Below are positions 27,946 through 37,036 of a stretch of 64,000 bases of DNA, in pieces. The position numbers and the translations under genes are program-made. The notes under the pieces are model-generated. The model was not told the DNA's origin, searched no databases, and saw only the letters and a list, made by a program, of their open reading frames with translations. Location: contig CAWFDX010000015.1 of the NCBI GenBank assembly GCA_963814645.1, positions 372,001-436,000 on the forward strand. Reading direction: 5' to 3'. How positions within the stretch are numbered: position 1 is the stretch's first letter; every line of letters starts with the position of its first letter. The stretch is from RYN-230 sp963814645 (GTDB lineage Bacteria; Actinomycetota; Actinomycetes; Streptosporangiales; Streptosporangiaceae).

Positions 27946-27984
27946 GCAGCGCCGCGGGCCGGTTGTCAGGGTCCGCGGCGCTGC
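27946..27984 (+). terminator. GC-rich stem-loop terminator
   Basis: GCAGCGCCGCGG (27946-27957) pairs perfectly with CCGCGGCGCTGC (27973-27984), 15-base loop, just after the binding-protein stop at 27940. No U-run follows. Confidence 0.75.
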
Positions 27985-28070
27985 CGCCCGTGCTGGCCAA
28001 TCAGTGTGCAACTGTGCCGGCATGATGGCTAACCGGCGCATTATGATGACTGGCGTCAGCCAACGGTCGG

Positions 28071-28118
28071 GCATGATTGCCATGCGAGAGCGTTGACCCG
28101 CATGATTGCCGCGAGAGG
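28071..28118. repeat. Direct repeats GCATGATTGCC with GCGAGAG
   Basis: GCATGATTGCC occurs at 28071-28081 and again at 28100-28110, each followed by GCGAGAG after 0-2 bases. The pair lies just upstream of the winged-helix gene, suggesting binding sites for a regulator (possibly itself). Confidence 0.4.
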
Positions 28119-28129
28119 GGTGCGCTGGC

Positions 28130-28996
28130 GTGGGGGATGTGCACGGTGGGAGCAGGAAGCGGGCCGTCGGCACCCGGGACCGGATCATGGCGCACCTGGC
28201 CCGGGTCGGTGAGGTAAGCGATCACACCGGCAAGGCCAGCACGATGCTGGCCGCGACGATCGGTTATCCCGGTTCCAGCGTCGCCTTCGCGCAGCTGCTC
28301 ACCGGCATGGAACGGGCCGGCCTGATCCAGCGGGAGATCCGCGGCAAGCGCACCTACCGGATCATCCCCGGCCCGGCCGCACCGCCGCCGGGGTCACTAA
28401 CTCAGCCTGCCCCAGCACCAGTCGCCGCGGCGCAGCCGGTGCCCGGGCCCGCTGGTGCGCCCGCGGGGACTGCGCAACGGGCTGACGGCGCTGCGGCTGA
28501 GGCGCCGGAGACTGGTGCGGCTGCCGGGACTAGCCCGGCCGTGGCTGGCCTGGATCTGCCGGCCGGCCCGGGCGGCGTCGACTATGACGAGCTGGCCCGC
28601 CGGCTGCTGGTTCAGGTGGTGCGGCGGCTGGCCGGGCCGGACGCCGGCCGGGCCGGGGGAGAGCCGCCTGCCGGGGCGGCGCCAGGGCAGCCCCTGGTGG
28701 AAGAACCCGTGGTGAAAGAAACAGTGTCGCAAGAGACAGCGCTGCAGGAGACCGTGGCCAGCCTGGAGCAGAAGCTGGCCAGCGCCACGTCACGGCAGCG
28801 CCGCCTGGCCGAGGAGAACACCAGGCTCCGCGAGCAGCTCCGGGCGGCCGAGGAGAGCCTGGCCGAGGCCCAGGACCGGGCCACCGCCGAGGCGCTGGCG
28901 GGCCGGTTCGACAGCGCCGAGGTGCTGCTGCTGGAGCGCCTGCTGTCCCCGCTCCGGGCGCAGCGCCGCCGGTCCCCTGAGGCCGACGCCGGCTGA
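28130..28996 (+). CDS. Winged-helix-like N-terminal, coiled-coil C-terminal protein
   Basis: 288 aa from GTG 28130 (GAGAGGGG upstream). Residues ~10-80 look like a winged-helix DNA-binding domain (TRDRIMAHLARVGEVSDHTG, LLTGMERAGLIQREIRGKRT, YRIIPG). A long Pro/Ala/Gly-rich linker (~85-150) follows, then a predicted coiled coil (VASLEQKLASATSRQRRLAE, LREQLRAAEESLAEAQDRAT). This suits a DNA-binding oligomer, but no characterised family is recognised. It sits between the first binding protein and the Gfo/Idh gene, with direct repeats upstream, so local regulation is possible. Confidence 0.72.
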   Translation: MGDVHGGSRKRAVGTRDRIMAHLARVGEVSDHTGKASTMLAATIGYPGSSVAFAQLLTGMERAGLIQREIRGKRTYRIIPGPAAPPPGSLTQPAPAPVAAAQPVPGPAGAPAGTAQRADGAAAEAPETGAAAGTSPAVAGLDLPAGPGGVDYDELARRLLVQVVRRLAGPDAGRAGGEPPAGAAPGQPLVEEPVVKETVSQETALQETVASLEQKLASATSRQRRLAEENTRLREQLRAAEESLAEAQDRATAEALAGRFDSAEVLLLERLLSPLRAQRRRSPEADAG

Positions 28997-29097
28997 GCCG
29001 GAATGATTGGCGCTCACGCGCCGCATCCGTCCCACCACCCGTTCCCTGCCGCACCGGCCTCGCCCGGCTGCCATCCCTGCTCATTTGTGACCCGTAA

Positions 29098-29113
29098 TGA
29101 TAATGTCTAATCA
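29098..29113. promoter_or_regulatory. Operator-like site TGATAA-N4-TAATCA
   Basis: TGATAATGTCTAATCA, one mismatch from the perfect palindrome at 26663 and with the same 4-bp spacer, 39 bp before the GTG of the Gfo/Idh oxidoreductase. Suggests joint control of the cluster. Confidence 0.55.
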
Positions 29114-29152
29114 TGTAGCGCTGGGGGCGGCTGGGCCGGAGAAGGGACGCTG

Positions 29153-30154
29153 GTGGACTCGCAGCAGCTTGGCTGGGGCATCGTCGGCCCCGGCCGGATC
29201 GCCGCCACGCAGATCGCGCCCGCCATCGCGGACGCGCCAAATAGCACGCTGATCAGCGTGGTGGGCCGCGACCTGGGCCGGGCCACCGAGTTCGCCAAGG
29301 CACACGGCGCGGTCCAGGCGCTGGACAGCTACCCGGCCATGCTGGCCGACCCGGCCGTGCAGGCGGTGTACATCGCCACGCCCAATGCGCTGCACGCCGG
29401 GCAGGTGATAGCGGCGGCCGAGGCGGGCAGGCACGTGCTCTGCGATAAGCCACTCGCGGTAACCGTGCCGGACGCGCGGCGCTGCGTCGAGGAATGCCGG
29501 GCGGCCGGGGTACGGCTCGGCCTCACCTTCCAGACCCGCAGGCACGACGGCCTGGCCGAAGCGGCCGACCTGGTCCGCTCCGGCGCCATCGGCCGGGTGA
29601 TGGTAGCCGAAGTGCAGATGAGCGGCGGCCGCAACCTGCCCGGCGGCTGGCGCACCGACCCGGCCCTGGCCGGCCTGGGCACCATCAACAACATCGGCGT
29701 GCACGCGTTCGACGTGCTGCGCTACCTGATCGGTGCCGAGGTCGCCGAGGTGACCGCGCTGGTGGACGCTGAGCCCGGATTCGACGTGGACACGACCGCG
29801 CTGGTGCTGCTCCGGTTCAGCACCGGCACGCTGGGCTACGTCAACGCGAACCAGTCGGTGCCGCACGCCCGCGACGACATCGTGCTATACGGCACCGAGG
29901 GCCGGGTGCTGGGGCGCAACCTGTCCCGGCCGGGCCGGGACGGCACGCTCATGATCAGCACCGCGGACGGGACCCGGGAGTTCCCGGCATCCACCCGGGA
30001 CGCCTACCGGCACACCGTGGCGGCGTTCGCCGACGCGGTACTGGCCGGCCGTGACCCCAGCCCGTCCGGCGAGGACGGGCTGCGCAGCGTGGAGCTGACC
30101 GCCGCCATCGCGCAGGCCATCGAGCAGCGCCGGGTGGTCCCGGCCGGCGGCTGA
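29153..30154 (+). CDS. Gfo/Idh/MocA family oxidoreductase
   Basis: 333-aa NAD(P)-dependent dehydrogenase, GTG 29153 behind GAAGGGA. The N-terminal Rossmann fold begins GWGIVGPGRIAATQIAPAI; AVYIATPNALHAGQVIAAAE and GRHVLCDKPLAVTVPDARRC supply the conserved Lys of the KP motif. The C-terminal domain contains NNIGVHAFDVLRYLIGAEVA with the catalytic-site His. Family members oxidise sugars, inositols and related polyols. It immediately precedes the LivHMGF-type genes, implying that the imported compound or a breakdown product is oxidised here. Confidence 0.93.
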   Translation: MDSQQLGWGIVGPGRIAATQIAPAIADAPNSTLISVVGRDLGRATEFAKAHGAVQALDSYPAMLADPAVQAVYIATPNALHAGQVIAAAEAGRHVLCDKPLAVTVPDARRCVEECRAAGVRLGLTFQTRRHDGLAEAADLVRSGAIGRVMVAEVQMSGGRNLPGGWRTDPALAGLGTINNIGVHAFDVLRYLIGAEVAEVTALVDAEPGFDVDTTALVLLRFSTGTLGYVNANQSVPHARDDIVLYGTEGRVLGRNLSRPGRDGTLMISTADGTREFPASTRDAYRHTVAAFADAVLAGRDPSPSGEDGLRSVELTAAIAQAIEQRRVVPAGG

Positions 30155-30190
30155 GCCCGCTGGCCCGAGCGCTGAGGGGAGCCCGGAACG

Positions 30191-31054
30191 GTGCCCGAGT
30201 TCATCGCCCAGACCCTGAACGGGCTGACCCTGGCCGGGATCATCTTCCTGGTGTCCAGCGGCTTCACCCTGGTCTTCGGCGTGATGCGGGTCACCAACCT
30301 GTCGCACGGCGCGGTCTACCTGGTCGGCGGCTACATCGGCTACTCGGTCATCAGCGCCACACACAACTTCTTCTATGGGCTGGCGGCCGGCGCCCTGGCC
30401 ATGGCGGCGTTCGGCTACCTGCTGGAACGCACCCTGATCAGCTGGCTGGGCCGGTCCGAGATGGCCGAACTGCTGGCCACGCTGGGGCTCATCTACGTGC
30501 TCGACGACCTCGCGCTGGCCATCTGGGGCGGCAGCCCGGTGACCATCAACCTGCCCGGGTTCCTGGGCAAGTCGAGCACGCTGCCGGGCGGCATCGTCTA
30601 CCCGAACGGCCGCTTCTTCATTCTGATCGTCGCCGCGGCGGTCGCGGCCGGCCTGTACTACCTGCTCCGCCGGACCCGGATCGGCGCCATCCTCCGGGCC
30701 GGGGTGGACGACCGGGACATGGTCAGCGCGCTGGGCATCAACGTGCGCCGGGTGTTCGCCTTCGTCTTCACCCTGGGCGCGCTGCTGGCCGGCTTCGCCG
30801 GTGTGCTCGGTGGCACCGTGCTGGGCCTGTACACCGGCGGGGACAGCGACATCCTGCTGTTCGCGCTGGCCGTGGTCATCGTGGGCGGCCTGGGCAGCTA
30901 CGAGGGCGCGATCGTGGGCAGCGTCGTCATCGGCCTGATCGACAACTACGGGACCGCGTACTTCCCCTCGCTGGCCTACTCGGTCCTGTTCATCCCGGTC
31001 ATCGCGATCCTGCTGGTCCGCCCCAACGGCCTCTTCGGGAGGGCAGGCGCATGA
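30191..31054 (+). CDS. livH: Branched-chain amino acid-type ABC permease, LivH-like
   Basis: 287-aa integral membrane permease, GTG 30191 behind GAGGGGAG. About eight hydrophobic segments. The N-terminus TLAGIIFLVSSGFTLVFGVM then VTNLSHGAVYLVGGYIGYSV and the permease loop ALGINVRRVFAFVFTLGALL are LivH features. It overlaps livM by 4 bp and starts the LivHMGF transport operon. Partners are probably the binding lipoproteins at 26681 and 35581. Substrates of this family include amino acids, urea, amides and short acids, so the name gives the fold, not the ligand. Confidence 0.93.
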   Translation: MPEFIAQTLNGLTLAGIIFLVSSGFTLVFGVMRVTNLSHGAVYLVGGYIGYSVISATHNFFYGLAAGALAMAAFGYLLERTLISWLGRSEMAELLATLGLIYVLDDLALAIWGGSPVTINLPGFLGKSSTLPGGIVYPNGRFFILIVAAAVAAGLYYLLRRTRIGAILRAGVDDRDMVSALGINVRRVFAFVFTLGALLAGFAGVLGGTVLGLYTGGDSDILLFALAVVIVGGLGSYEGAIVGSVVIGLIDNYGTAYFPSLAYSVLFIPVIAILLVRPNGLFGRAGA

Positions 31055-32115
31055 CTGCCCCCGCCCGCCGCCCAGCGCCCAAAGACCAGACCGAGGCCCC
31101 ACACCGCCGCCGGGAGTTGCTGACCCTGCGCCTCATGCGGCGGTCCCGGCAGTTCCTCGGGCCGGCCGCGGGCCTGGCCGCCGCGCTGCTGCTCGTCCTG
31201 TTACTGCAGGGCAACGGGTTCGTGTCCACCCTGGTCGTGGACATGCTGGTGTACGCGATCGTGGCCATGGCGCTGGACTTCCTGGGCGGCTACGCGGGCC
31301 TGATCTCGCTGGGCCAGGCCGGGTTCCTCGGCGTCGGCGCGTACGGGGTGGCCATCGCCGAAGTGCACTTCTTCTCCCCGTGGGCGGCGGTGGGCATCGC
31401 GCTCGGCGTCACGCTGGGCCTCGGCCTGGCTCTCGGCATCGTCGCGGTCCGGGTCAAAGGGGTCAGCTTCGTGATCATCACACTGGCCATGGGCCAGGTG
31501 CTGTGGGGCCTGTCCTACCAGTGGGTCGGGCTGTCCGAGGGGGACAACGGCATCACCGTGTCCGTGCTGCCCACGATCGGGCCGATCGACCTCAACGACC
31601 CGCTCACCTTGCGGATGACGGTGCTCGTGGTGTTCGCCCTGGTGGCTCTGCTTCTGGTCACATTCACCAAATCGCCGTTCGGGCTCTCCCTACGGGGCGT
31701 TCGGTCAAATGAGGCCCGGCTGGCGGCGCTCGGCTACCGCACCGGCCTGCACCGGTACCTGGCCTGGGTCATCGCGGTGTTCTTCACCGGGGTCGCCGGG
31801 GTGCTGTACGTCTTCGTCAACCAGCTGATCAGCCCGACCACCATGGACTTCAGCGCGAACGGCCTGTTCGTGATCATGGCGGTGCTGGGCGGCCTGGGCA
31901 GCATCTGGGGGCCGGCCCTGGGCGCGGTGGTGATCGTGCTGTTCCAGCAGGAGCTGAGTATCTACGTGTCCCGCTGGCAGACGCTGATGGGCCTGACGCT
32001 GATCGCGGTCGTGCTGCTCAGCCCGGGCGGGTTCTGGGGGCTGCTGCGGGCGGCCGGCCGCCGCTGGGACGCGGCCATCGCCCGGCGGCAGCGGAACCTG
32101 GAGACTGCGCCGTGA
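31051..32115 (+). CDS. livM: Branched-chain amino acid-type ABC permease, LivM-like
   Basis: 354-aa second permease subunit with a short cytoplasmic N-terminal extension and ~9 transmembrane segments. Features: MALDFLGGYAGLISLGQAGF, VKGVSFVIITLAMGQVLWGL and FFTGVAGVLYVFVNQLISPT. Coupled on both sides by 4-bp overlaps (ATGA with livH, GTGA with livG). Forms the membrane heterodimer with the LivH-like protein. Confidence 0.93.
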   Translation: MTAPARRPAPKDQTEAPHRRRELLTLRLMRRSRQFLGPAAGLAAALLLVLLLQGNGFVSTLVVDMLVYAIVAMALDFLGGYAGLISLGQAGFLGVGAYGVAIAEVHFFSPWAAVGIALGVTLGLGLALGIVAVRVKGVSFVIITLAMGQVLWGLSYQWVGLSEGDNGITVSVLPTIGPIDLNDPLTLRMTVLVVFALVALLLVTFTKSPFGLSLRGVRSNEARLAALGYRTGLHRYLAWVIAVFFTGVAGVLYVFVNQLISPTTMDFSANGLFVIMAVLGGLGSIWGPALGAVVIVLFQQELSIYVSRWQTLMGLTLIAVVLLSPGGFWGLLRAAGRRWDAAIARRQRNLETAP

Positions 32116-32863
32116 CCGCCGAGCCAGCGCTGGCCGCCGTGCACCTGTCCCGCCGGTTCCGCGGCGTCACCGCGGTCGCGGACGTGTCGCTGCAGGTGCC
32201 CGCCGGGGCGCGATTCGGCATCATCGGGCCGAACGGGGCGGGCAAGACCACGCTGTTCAACCTGCTGTCCGGGGAACTGCGGCCGAGCGCCGGGCGGGTG
32301 GCGCTGTTCGGCCGGGACGTGACCCGGCTCCGGCCCTACCACCGGGCCGCGCTCGGCCTGGGCCGGACGTTCCAGGTCACCCGGGTGTTCAGCGACCTCA
32401 CCGTGCTGGAGAACCTCACCCTGGCGCTGCACGGGCTGCACCGGTCGAAGCTGTCGCTGCTCCGGCCGTGGCGCAGCTACCGCGGGCTGACCGTCGAGGC
32501 AGCCGAGTTCGCCGGCCGGTTCGGGCTGGCCAGCCGGCTTTCCGCGGTGGCCGCCGAACTGTCCCACGGCGAGGTACGCGAGCTGGAGGTGCTGCTGGCC
32601 CTGGCGCTCAAGCCGCGGGTGCTGCTGCTCGACGAGCCGGCCGCCGGGCTGTCCCCGGCCGAGCGGGTGGACATCCAGGCGCTGCTCACCGCGCTGCCGC
32701 CGGAGCTGACCCTGGTCATGATCGAGCACGACATCGACCTGCTCCGCACGGTGGTGGACTCGGCCGCCGTGCTGCACCTGGGCGCGCTGGTGGTGCAGGG
32801 CCCGATCCGGGAGATCCAGGACGACGAGCGGGTCCGCGAGCTGTACCTGGGCCGGGGCGCGGC

Positions 32864-32867
<4 letters not shown>
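32112..32867 (+). CDS. livG: ABC transporter ATP-binding protein, LivG-like
   Basis: 251-aa nucleotide-binding subunit. Walker A GPNGAGKTT at 39-47, signature LSHGE (this subunit uses SHGEVRELEV), Walker B LLLDEPAAGLSP and the H-loop in LVMIEHDIDLL. The long loop after Walker A containing LGLGRTFQVTRVF is typical of LivG. Drives import with LivF-like partner; overlap with that gene is 4 bp. Confidence 0.95.
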
Positions 32868-33550
<683 letters not shown>

Positions 33551-33579
33551 CCCGCGCCACCACATCAGGAAGGGCAGCC

Positions 33580-33957
33580 ATGGCCAAGGCGTTCCATACC
33601 GCACACCGCTGGGATCTCGACTGGCAGGACGACGTGGACGTGCTGTCGCTGGGCAACGGGGTCCAGGTCAAGGTGTTCCACTCCGACCCCGAACTGGGCG
33701 TCGCCGACATGCTGATCAAGTTCCCGCCCGGCTATGTCGAGCCGGAGCACGCCCACCAGAGCAGCCACTCCATCGTGGTGCTGGAGGGCGTGCAGATCGT
33801 CAAGGGCGTGCACCTGCGGCCAGGCGACTACGTCTGGGCGGCCGGCCCGGAGCCGCACGGCCCGTACGAGTACCCGGAGGGCTGCGTGGTGTTCGCCTCG
33901 TTCCGCGGCCTGTCCGCCCAGCACCGCTACAACGGCTCGCCGGCCGGCGAGATCTGA
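33580..33957 (+). CDS. Small cupin-domain protein
   Basis: 125-aa protein from ATG 33580 behind AGGAAGGG, 29 bp after livF, so in the same operon. Single-domain cupin: metal-binding motif EPEHAHQSSHSIVVLEG with His pair, second motif LRPGDYVWAAGPEPHGPYE with one His. Such proteins act as dioxygenases, isomerases or ligand sensors; no reaction can be assigned. It may handle an intermediate of the imported compound. Confidence 0.85.
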   Translation: MAKAFHTAHRWDLDWQDDVDVLSLGNGVQVKVFHSDPELGVADMLIKFPPGYVEPEHAHQSSHSIVVLEGVQIVKGVHLRPGDYVWAAGPEPHGPYEYPEGCVVFASFRGLSAQHRYNGSPAGEI

Positions 33958-33979
33958 CTACCTGGCCTGCCTCTGATCA

Positions 33980-34075
33980 CCGACAAACACTGACATATCA
34001 CGCGAGACGCACGCACTTCTGCCCGAATTGTCCGGTCTAGCCGTACCGGATGCGTGATATGTCGACGTTTGTCGG
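33980..34075. repeat. Long inverted repeat with nested hairpin between convergent genes
   Basis: Left arm 33980-34003 and right arm 34052-34075 are inverted copies over 24 bp with three central mismatches: CCGACAAAC and GACATATCACGC match perfectly. The 48-bp spacer contains its own hairpin, TCCGGT (34031-34036) and ACCGGA (34045-34050). It sits after the cupin stop and before the 3' end of the convergent gene, so a bidirectional terminator is plausible; a mobile-element relic is the alternative. Confidence 0.6.
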
Positions 34076-34162
34076 CGAATCCGGCCGGCCTTATTCGCTG
34101 GGCCGGTCTATTCGACCGCATGGCGGGCTTCTGCCATGCGCCGCCACCCGACGGTGTTGCGG

Positions 34163-34594
34163 CTATTCGAGCCAGGGGACCAGGCCGGCCGTCTGTGCGC
34201 CGTGCACGGCGCAGGCCTCGTCGTTGTCCGAGGTGTCGCCGGAGATGCCGGCCGCCCCGGCCACCTGGCCGTCCGCGGTGAGCGGCACGCCGCCGGGCAC
34301 CGGCATCATCCGCCCGCCGGACAGCACCGTCAGCGCGGCGAAGAACTGCGGTGCGCGCTGCGCCCGGTCGGCCAGCGCCCGGGCCGGCAGCCCCATGCCC
34401 AGCACCCCCCACGCCTTGGCGATGGCGATCCCCGCACGCAGGATGCCCGAGCCGTCCTGCCGCTTGAGCACGATCAGATGCCCGCCGGGGTCGAGCACGG
34501 CCACGGTCAGCGGGGCCAGGCCCAGCTCGGCGCCCCGGGCCAGCGCGGCATCGACCAGCACGGACGCCTGATCCAGGGTGACCGCCGGGCTCAC
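34163..34594 (-). CDS. GlcG/HbpS-like (DUF336) protein
   Basis: 143-aa protein starting at GTG 34594 in a GTGA overlap with the upstream amidohydrolase. It shows the family blocks LAPLTVAVLDPGGHLIVLKR, QDGSGILRAGIAIAKAWGVL, and VPGGVPLTADGQVAGAAGIS followed by DTSDNDEACA. Family members include the heme-responsive HbpS of Streptomyces and GlcG of glycolate gene clusters; many are cofactor-binding accessory proteins in degradative clusters. Heme binding is not demonstrated. Last gene of the minus-strand pair. Confidence 0.9.
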   Translation of the reverse strand: MSPAVTLDQASVLVDAALARGAELGLAPLTVAVLDPGGHLIVLKRQDGSGILRAGIAIAKAWGVLGMGLPARALADRAQRAPQFFAALTVLSGGRMMPVPGGVPLTADGQVAGAAGISGDTSDNDEACAVHGAQTAGLVPWLE

Positions 34595-35574
34595 CCCGGC
34601 GCCCCGCGCATCCCGTCCAGGCCGAACAGCCGGACCGCGTTGGCCGCGCCGATCTGCTCCCGGAGCGGCTCGTCGAACGCATCCGCCAGCACCACGTCCG
34701 GCTCCCGCAGCGCCATGTCGAACGGCAGGTCCGTGCCCAGCAGCACGTGGTCCGCACCCACCCGCTGCACCAGGTACCACAGTGCGGCCAGGTCGTGGGT
34801 GATCGTATCGAAATACATCTGATTGAACGCCCGTGCCACATCGGTCGCCGTCACCGGGATCTCGGGACGTACCCCGCTGGCGTGGGCCAGCCGGCCCGCC
34901 TGGTACGGCAGGAAGCCGCCGCCATGTAGCAGCACGAGCCGCAGCGCCGGGTGCCGGCCGAACACCCCGGCGCAGATCATCCGCTCGGCCATGACCGTCG
35001 TTTCCAGCGGGTTGCCGATGACGTTCTGCAGGTAGTACGGGTCCAGCCCGGCGTGTGCCTGGTTGAACGCCGGGTGCACCAGCACCGGCTGGCCGAGTTC
35101 GTCGGCGGCCGCCCAGAACTCGGCGAACATGGGCTCGTCCAGCCGCCGCCCGGCGATCGAGGTGCCGATGGCCGCGCCCACGCAGCCCTGCCGCAGCGCG
35201 GCCCGGTACGCCTGCACCGCCCGGGGCGGATCCTGCATGGGCAGGTTGGCCAGCCAGCGCAGCCGGTCCGGGTAGCCGCCGCACAGCTTGGCCATCCCGT
35301 CGTTGGCCACCGCGCAGAAGCTGGCCCCGCGGTCGCCACTCACGTCGTAGCAGAACATGGGCGGCGGGCAGGACACCACGGCCGAGGCGATGCCGTTGCG
35401 GTCCATCTCGGCGATCTTGGCCGCCGGGTCGTGGAACGGCGGCGAGATGGTGAACGGGACGTGGTGCCCGCCGGCCCACTGGTCGCCGTCGATCATCACC
35501 CCGTATCCCGGATCACCGCGCAGGTGGTCGAGCGCCTCGGCGGGCATCACATGGTTGTGGATGTCGATCAGCAT
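34591..35574 (-). CDS. Amidohydrolase (ACMSD-like)
   Basis: 327-aa TIM-barrel metal-dependent hydrolase or decarboxylase. HxH at His6 and His8 (DIHNHVMP), His167 (VLVHPAFNQ), His217 (LLHGGG) and Asp282 (LLGTDLPFDM) are the metal/catalytic ligands of the 2-amino-3-carboxymuconate-semialdehyde decarboxylase-like group. Such enzymes often decarboxylate aromatic or muconate-type acids, so the cluster substrate may be aromatic or heterocyclic. It is only 6 bp from the binding-protein gene stop and overlaps the HbpS-like gene, forming one operon with both. Confidence 0.92.
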   Translation of the reverse strand: MLIDIHNHVMPAEALDHLRGDPGYGVMIDGDQWAGGHHVPFTISPPFHDPAAKIAEMDRNGIASAVVSCPPPMFCYDVSGDRGASFCAVANDGMAKLCGGYPDRLRWLANLPMQDPPRAVQAYRAALRQGCVGAAIGTSIAGRRLDEPMFAEFWAAADELGQPVLVHPAFNQAHAGLDPYYLQNVIGNPLETTVMAERMICAGVFGRHPALRLVLLHGGGFLPYQAGRLAHASGVRPEIPVTATDVARAFNQMYFDTITHDLAALWYLVQRVGADHVLLGTDLPFDMALREPDVVLADAFDEPLREQIGAANAVRLFGLDGMRGAPG

Positions 35575-35580
35575 CGGCGG

Positions 35581-36897
35581 CTATCCGTAGCTCGGCGGGC
35601 TGACCGCGGTCTTGGCGAAGATCGGCTCCCATTCGGCCTTGGTCAGCGTGCCCCAGGGCGGCACCGCGGTGAAGGTGAGGATTGGCACGTTGCGCAGCGT
35701 GCCGTGCACGCTCTCCACCTTGCAGATGTACTCGTTCTGCACCGGCGACCAGGTGCTGTGGTCGAACGAGACCGGCCCGCGCGGCGCGGTGATGTGCACC
35801 GCGCGCATCGCCGCGGACAGCGCCTTCTCGCTGCTCACCACCCCGTGCAGCGACTTGAGCGCGGCCACCAGGATCTGCGCCTTGGTGTAGCCCGCCTCGG
35901 AGTAATAGGACGGGTAGACGCCGTACGCGGCGTGGTAGGAGTTCGCGAACGCCTGGTTGACGGCCGCCGGGTTGCCGTCGCAGTACTGCGCGTCGGTGTA
36001 GACGCCCAGCGCGGCTGCGGTGTTCTCGGCGGGCAGCGCCGCCTGGTCGGTCAGCGTGGTGATGCCCATCAGCGGGATCTTCTTCTTCAGCCCGAACGAG
36101 GCGTAGTCGTTGACGAAGTTGGCCGCCTGCGAGCCGGACAGCACCACGAATACCGCCTGCGTGCTGGCCGGGATGGCCGACACGTAGGACGACATGTCCA
36201 CCGTGTTGCTCGGCACCCAGATCTCCTTGTCGATCTTGCCGCCCAGCTTGGTGAACTGCGCGGCGAACCCGGCCACGCCCTGCCAGCCAAACGAGATGCC
36301 GAGCCCGACCGTGGTCACGTGCCGCCAGTGCATGGTGTCGTAGGCCCACCGGCCCCCCTCGGTGGTCGGCGCGAACCCGTCCCAGCCGGAGGTGAAGCCG
36401 GTGCCGTACTTGGTGTACGCCGCCGCCTGCTCCGGGCTGGCCAGGTACAGGTCGTCCTCCGGGATGCCCTGGCCGAGCACGTACGGTGCGACCACCGCGA
36501 TAGCGCTGGACAGCAGCGGGCCCTCGATGGCCTGGACATGGTCCGCGGTGACCAGTTGCCGGGCGTCGGACAGGCTGACCGCGGGCTCACCCTGGTCGTT
36601 GTCGTAGGTGACCTGGATCGGGTGCCCGTCCACCGAGGTGCCGAAGTGCTGCAGCCCGAGCTTGAAGCCGTCCTGCTCGCTGAGCCCGTTCTTGGTGAAC
36701 ACCCCGGTCAGCGGGAGCAGGTAGCCGACCTTGACCGGTGTGTGCGATCCGCTGGACCCGGTGGAGTTGCCCGATCCGCTGCTGCCGCAGGCCGCCAGCA
36801 GGACTGCGCAGGAAGCCAGCGCCAGCCTGGCCAGCCAGCTGTGCCCGGCCCGCCCGTGCCGGGCCCGGGCCCCGCCTAAGCTGCCGCTGGTCACCAT
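35581..36897 (-). CDS. ABC transporter substrate-binding lipoprotein (branched-chain amino acid type)
   Basis: 438-aa protein; ATG 36897 follows GGAGGG, and its N-terminus has a basic stretch, hydrophobic helix and lipobox LLAAC. Ligand domain shows VKVGYLLPLTGVFTKNGLSE, GPLLSSAIAVVAPYVLGQGI and FVVLSGSQAANFVNDYASFG, a paralogue of the 26681 protein with the same overall sequence pattern (both end TLP/TLTKAEW-like). It is first in an operon with amidohydrolase and HbpS-like genes, transcribed towards the LivHMGF operon. Confidence 0.93.
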   Translation of the reverse strand: MVTSGSLGGARARHGRAGHSWLARLALASCAVLLAACGSSGSGNSTGSSGSHTPVKVGYLLPLTGVFTKNGLSEQDGFKLGLQHFGTSVDGHPIQVTYDNDQGEPAVSLSDARQLVTADHVQAIEGPLLSSAIAVVAPYVLGQGIPEDDLYLASPEQAAAYTKYGTGFTSGWDGFAPTTEGGRWAYDTMHWRHVTTVGLGISFGWQGVAGFAAQFTKLGGKIDKEIWVPSNTVDMSSYVSAIPASTQAVFVVLSGSQAANFVNDYASFGLKKKIPLMGITTLTDQAALPAENTAAALGVYTDAQYCDGNPAAVNQAFANSYHAAYGVYPSYYSEAGYTKAQILVAALKSLHGVVSSEKALSAAMRAVHITAPRGPVSFDHSTWSPVQNEYICKVESVHGTLRNVPILTFTAVPPWGTLTKAEWEPIFAKTAVSPPSYG

Positions 36898-37017
36898 GAC
36901 CACCACCCTCCGGCCCGGCGGGCCCGGCGGTAGACGAAGCCGCACTTCTAATGTGCCCTCATGCAATCATGTCGCTGGAGGAGCGGCTAGCTGCATAGTG
37001 ATTTAGTGACCGGAACG

Positions 37018-37036
37018 TGATTAAGGTACTCAATCA
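37018..37036. promoter_or_regulatory. Inverted repeat TGATT-N9-AATCA plus neighbouring GTGATTTA
   Basis: TGATT (37018-37022) and AATCA (37032-37036) flank a 9-bp spacer; a further GTGATTTA lies at 36998. They lie in the gap between the GntR gene end and the second binding-protein start, resembling but not identical to the sites at 26663 and 29098. Probable GntR-type operator controlling 36897. Confidence 0.45.
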
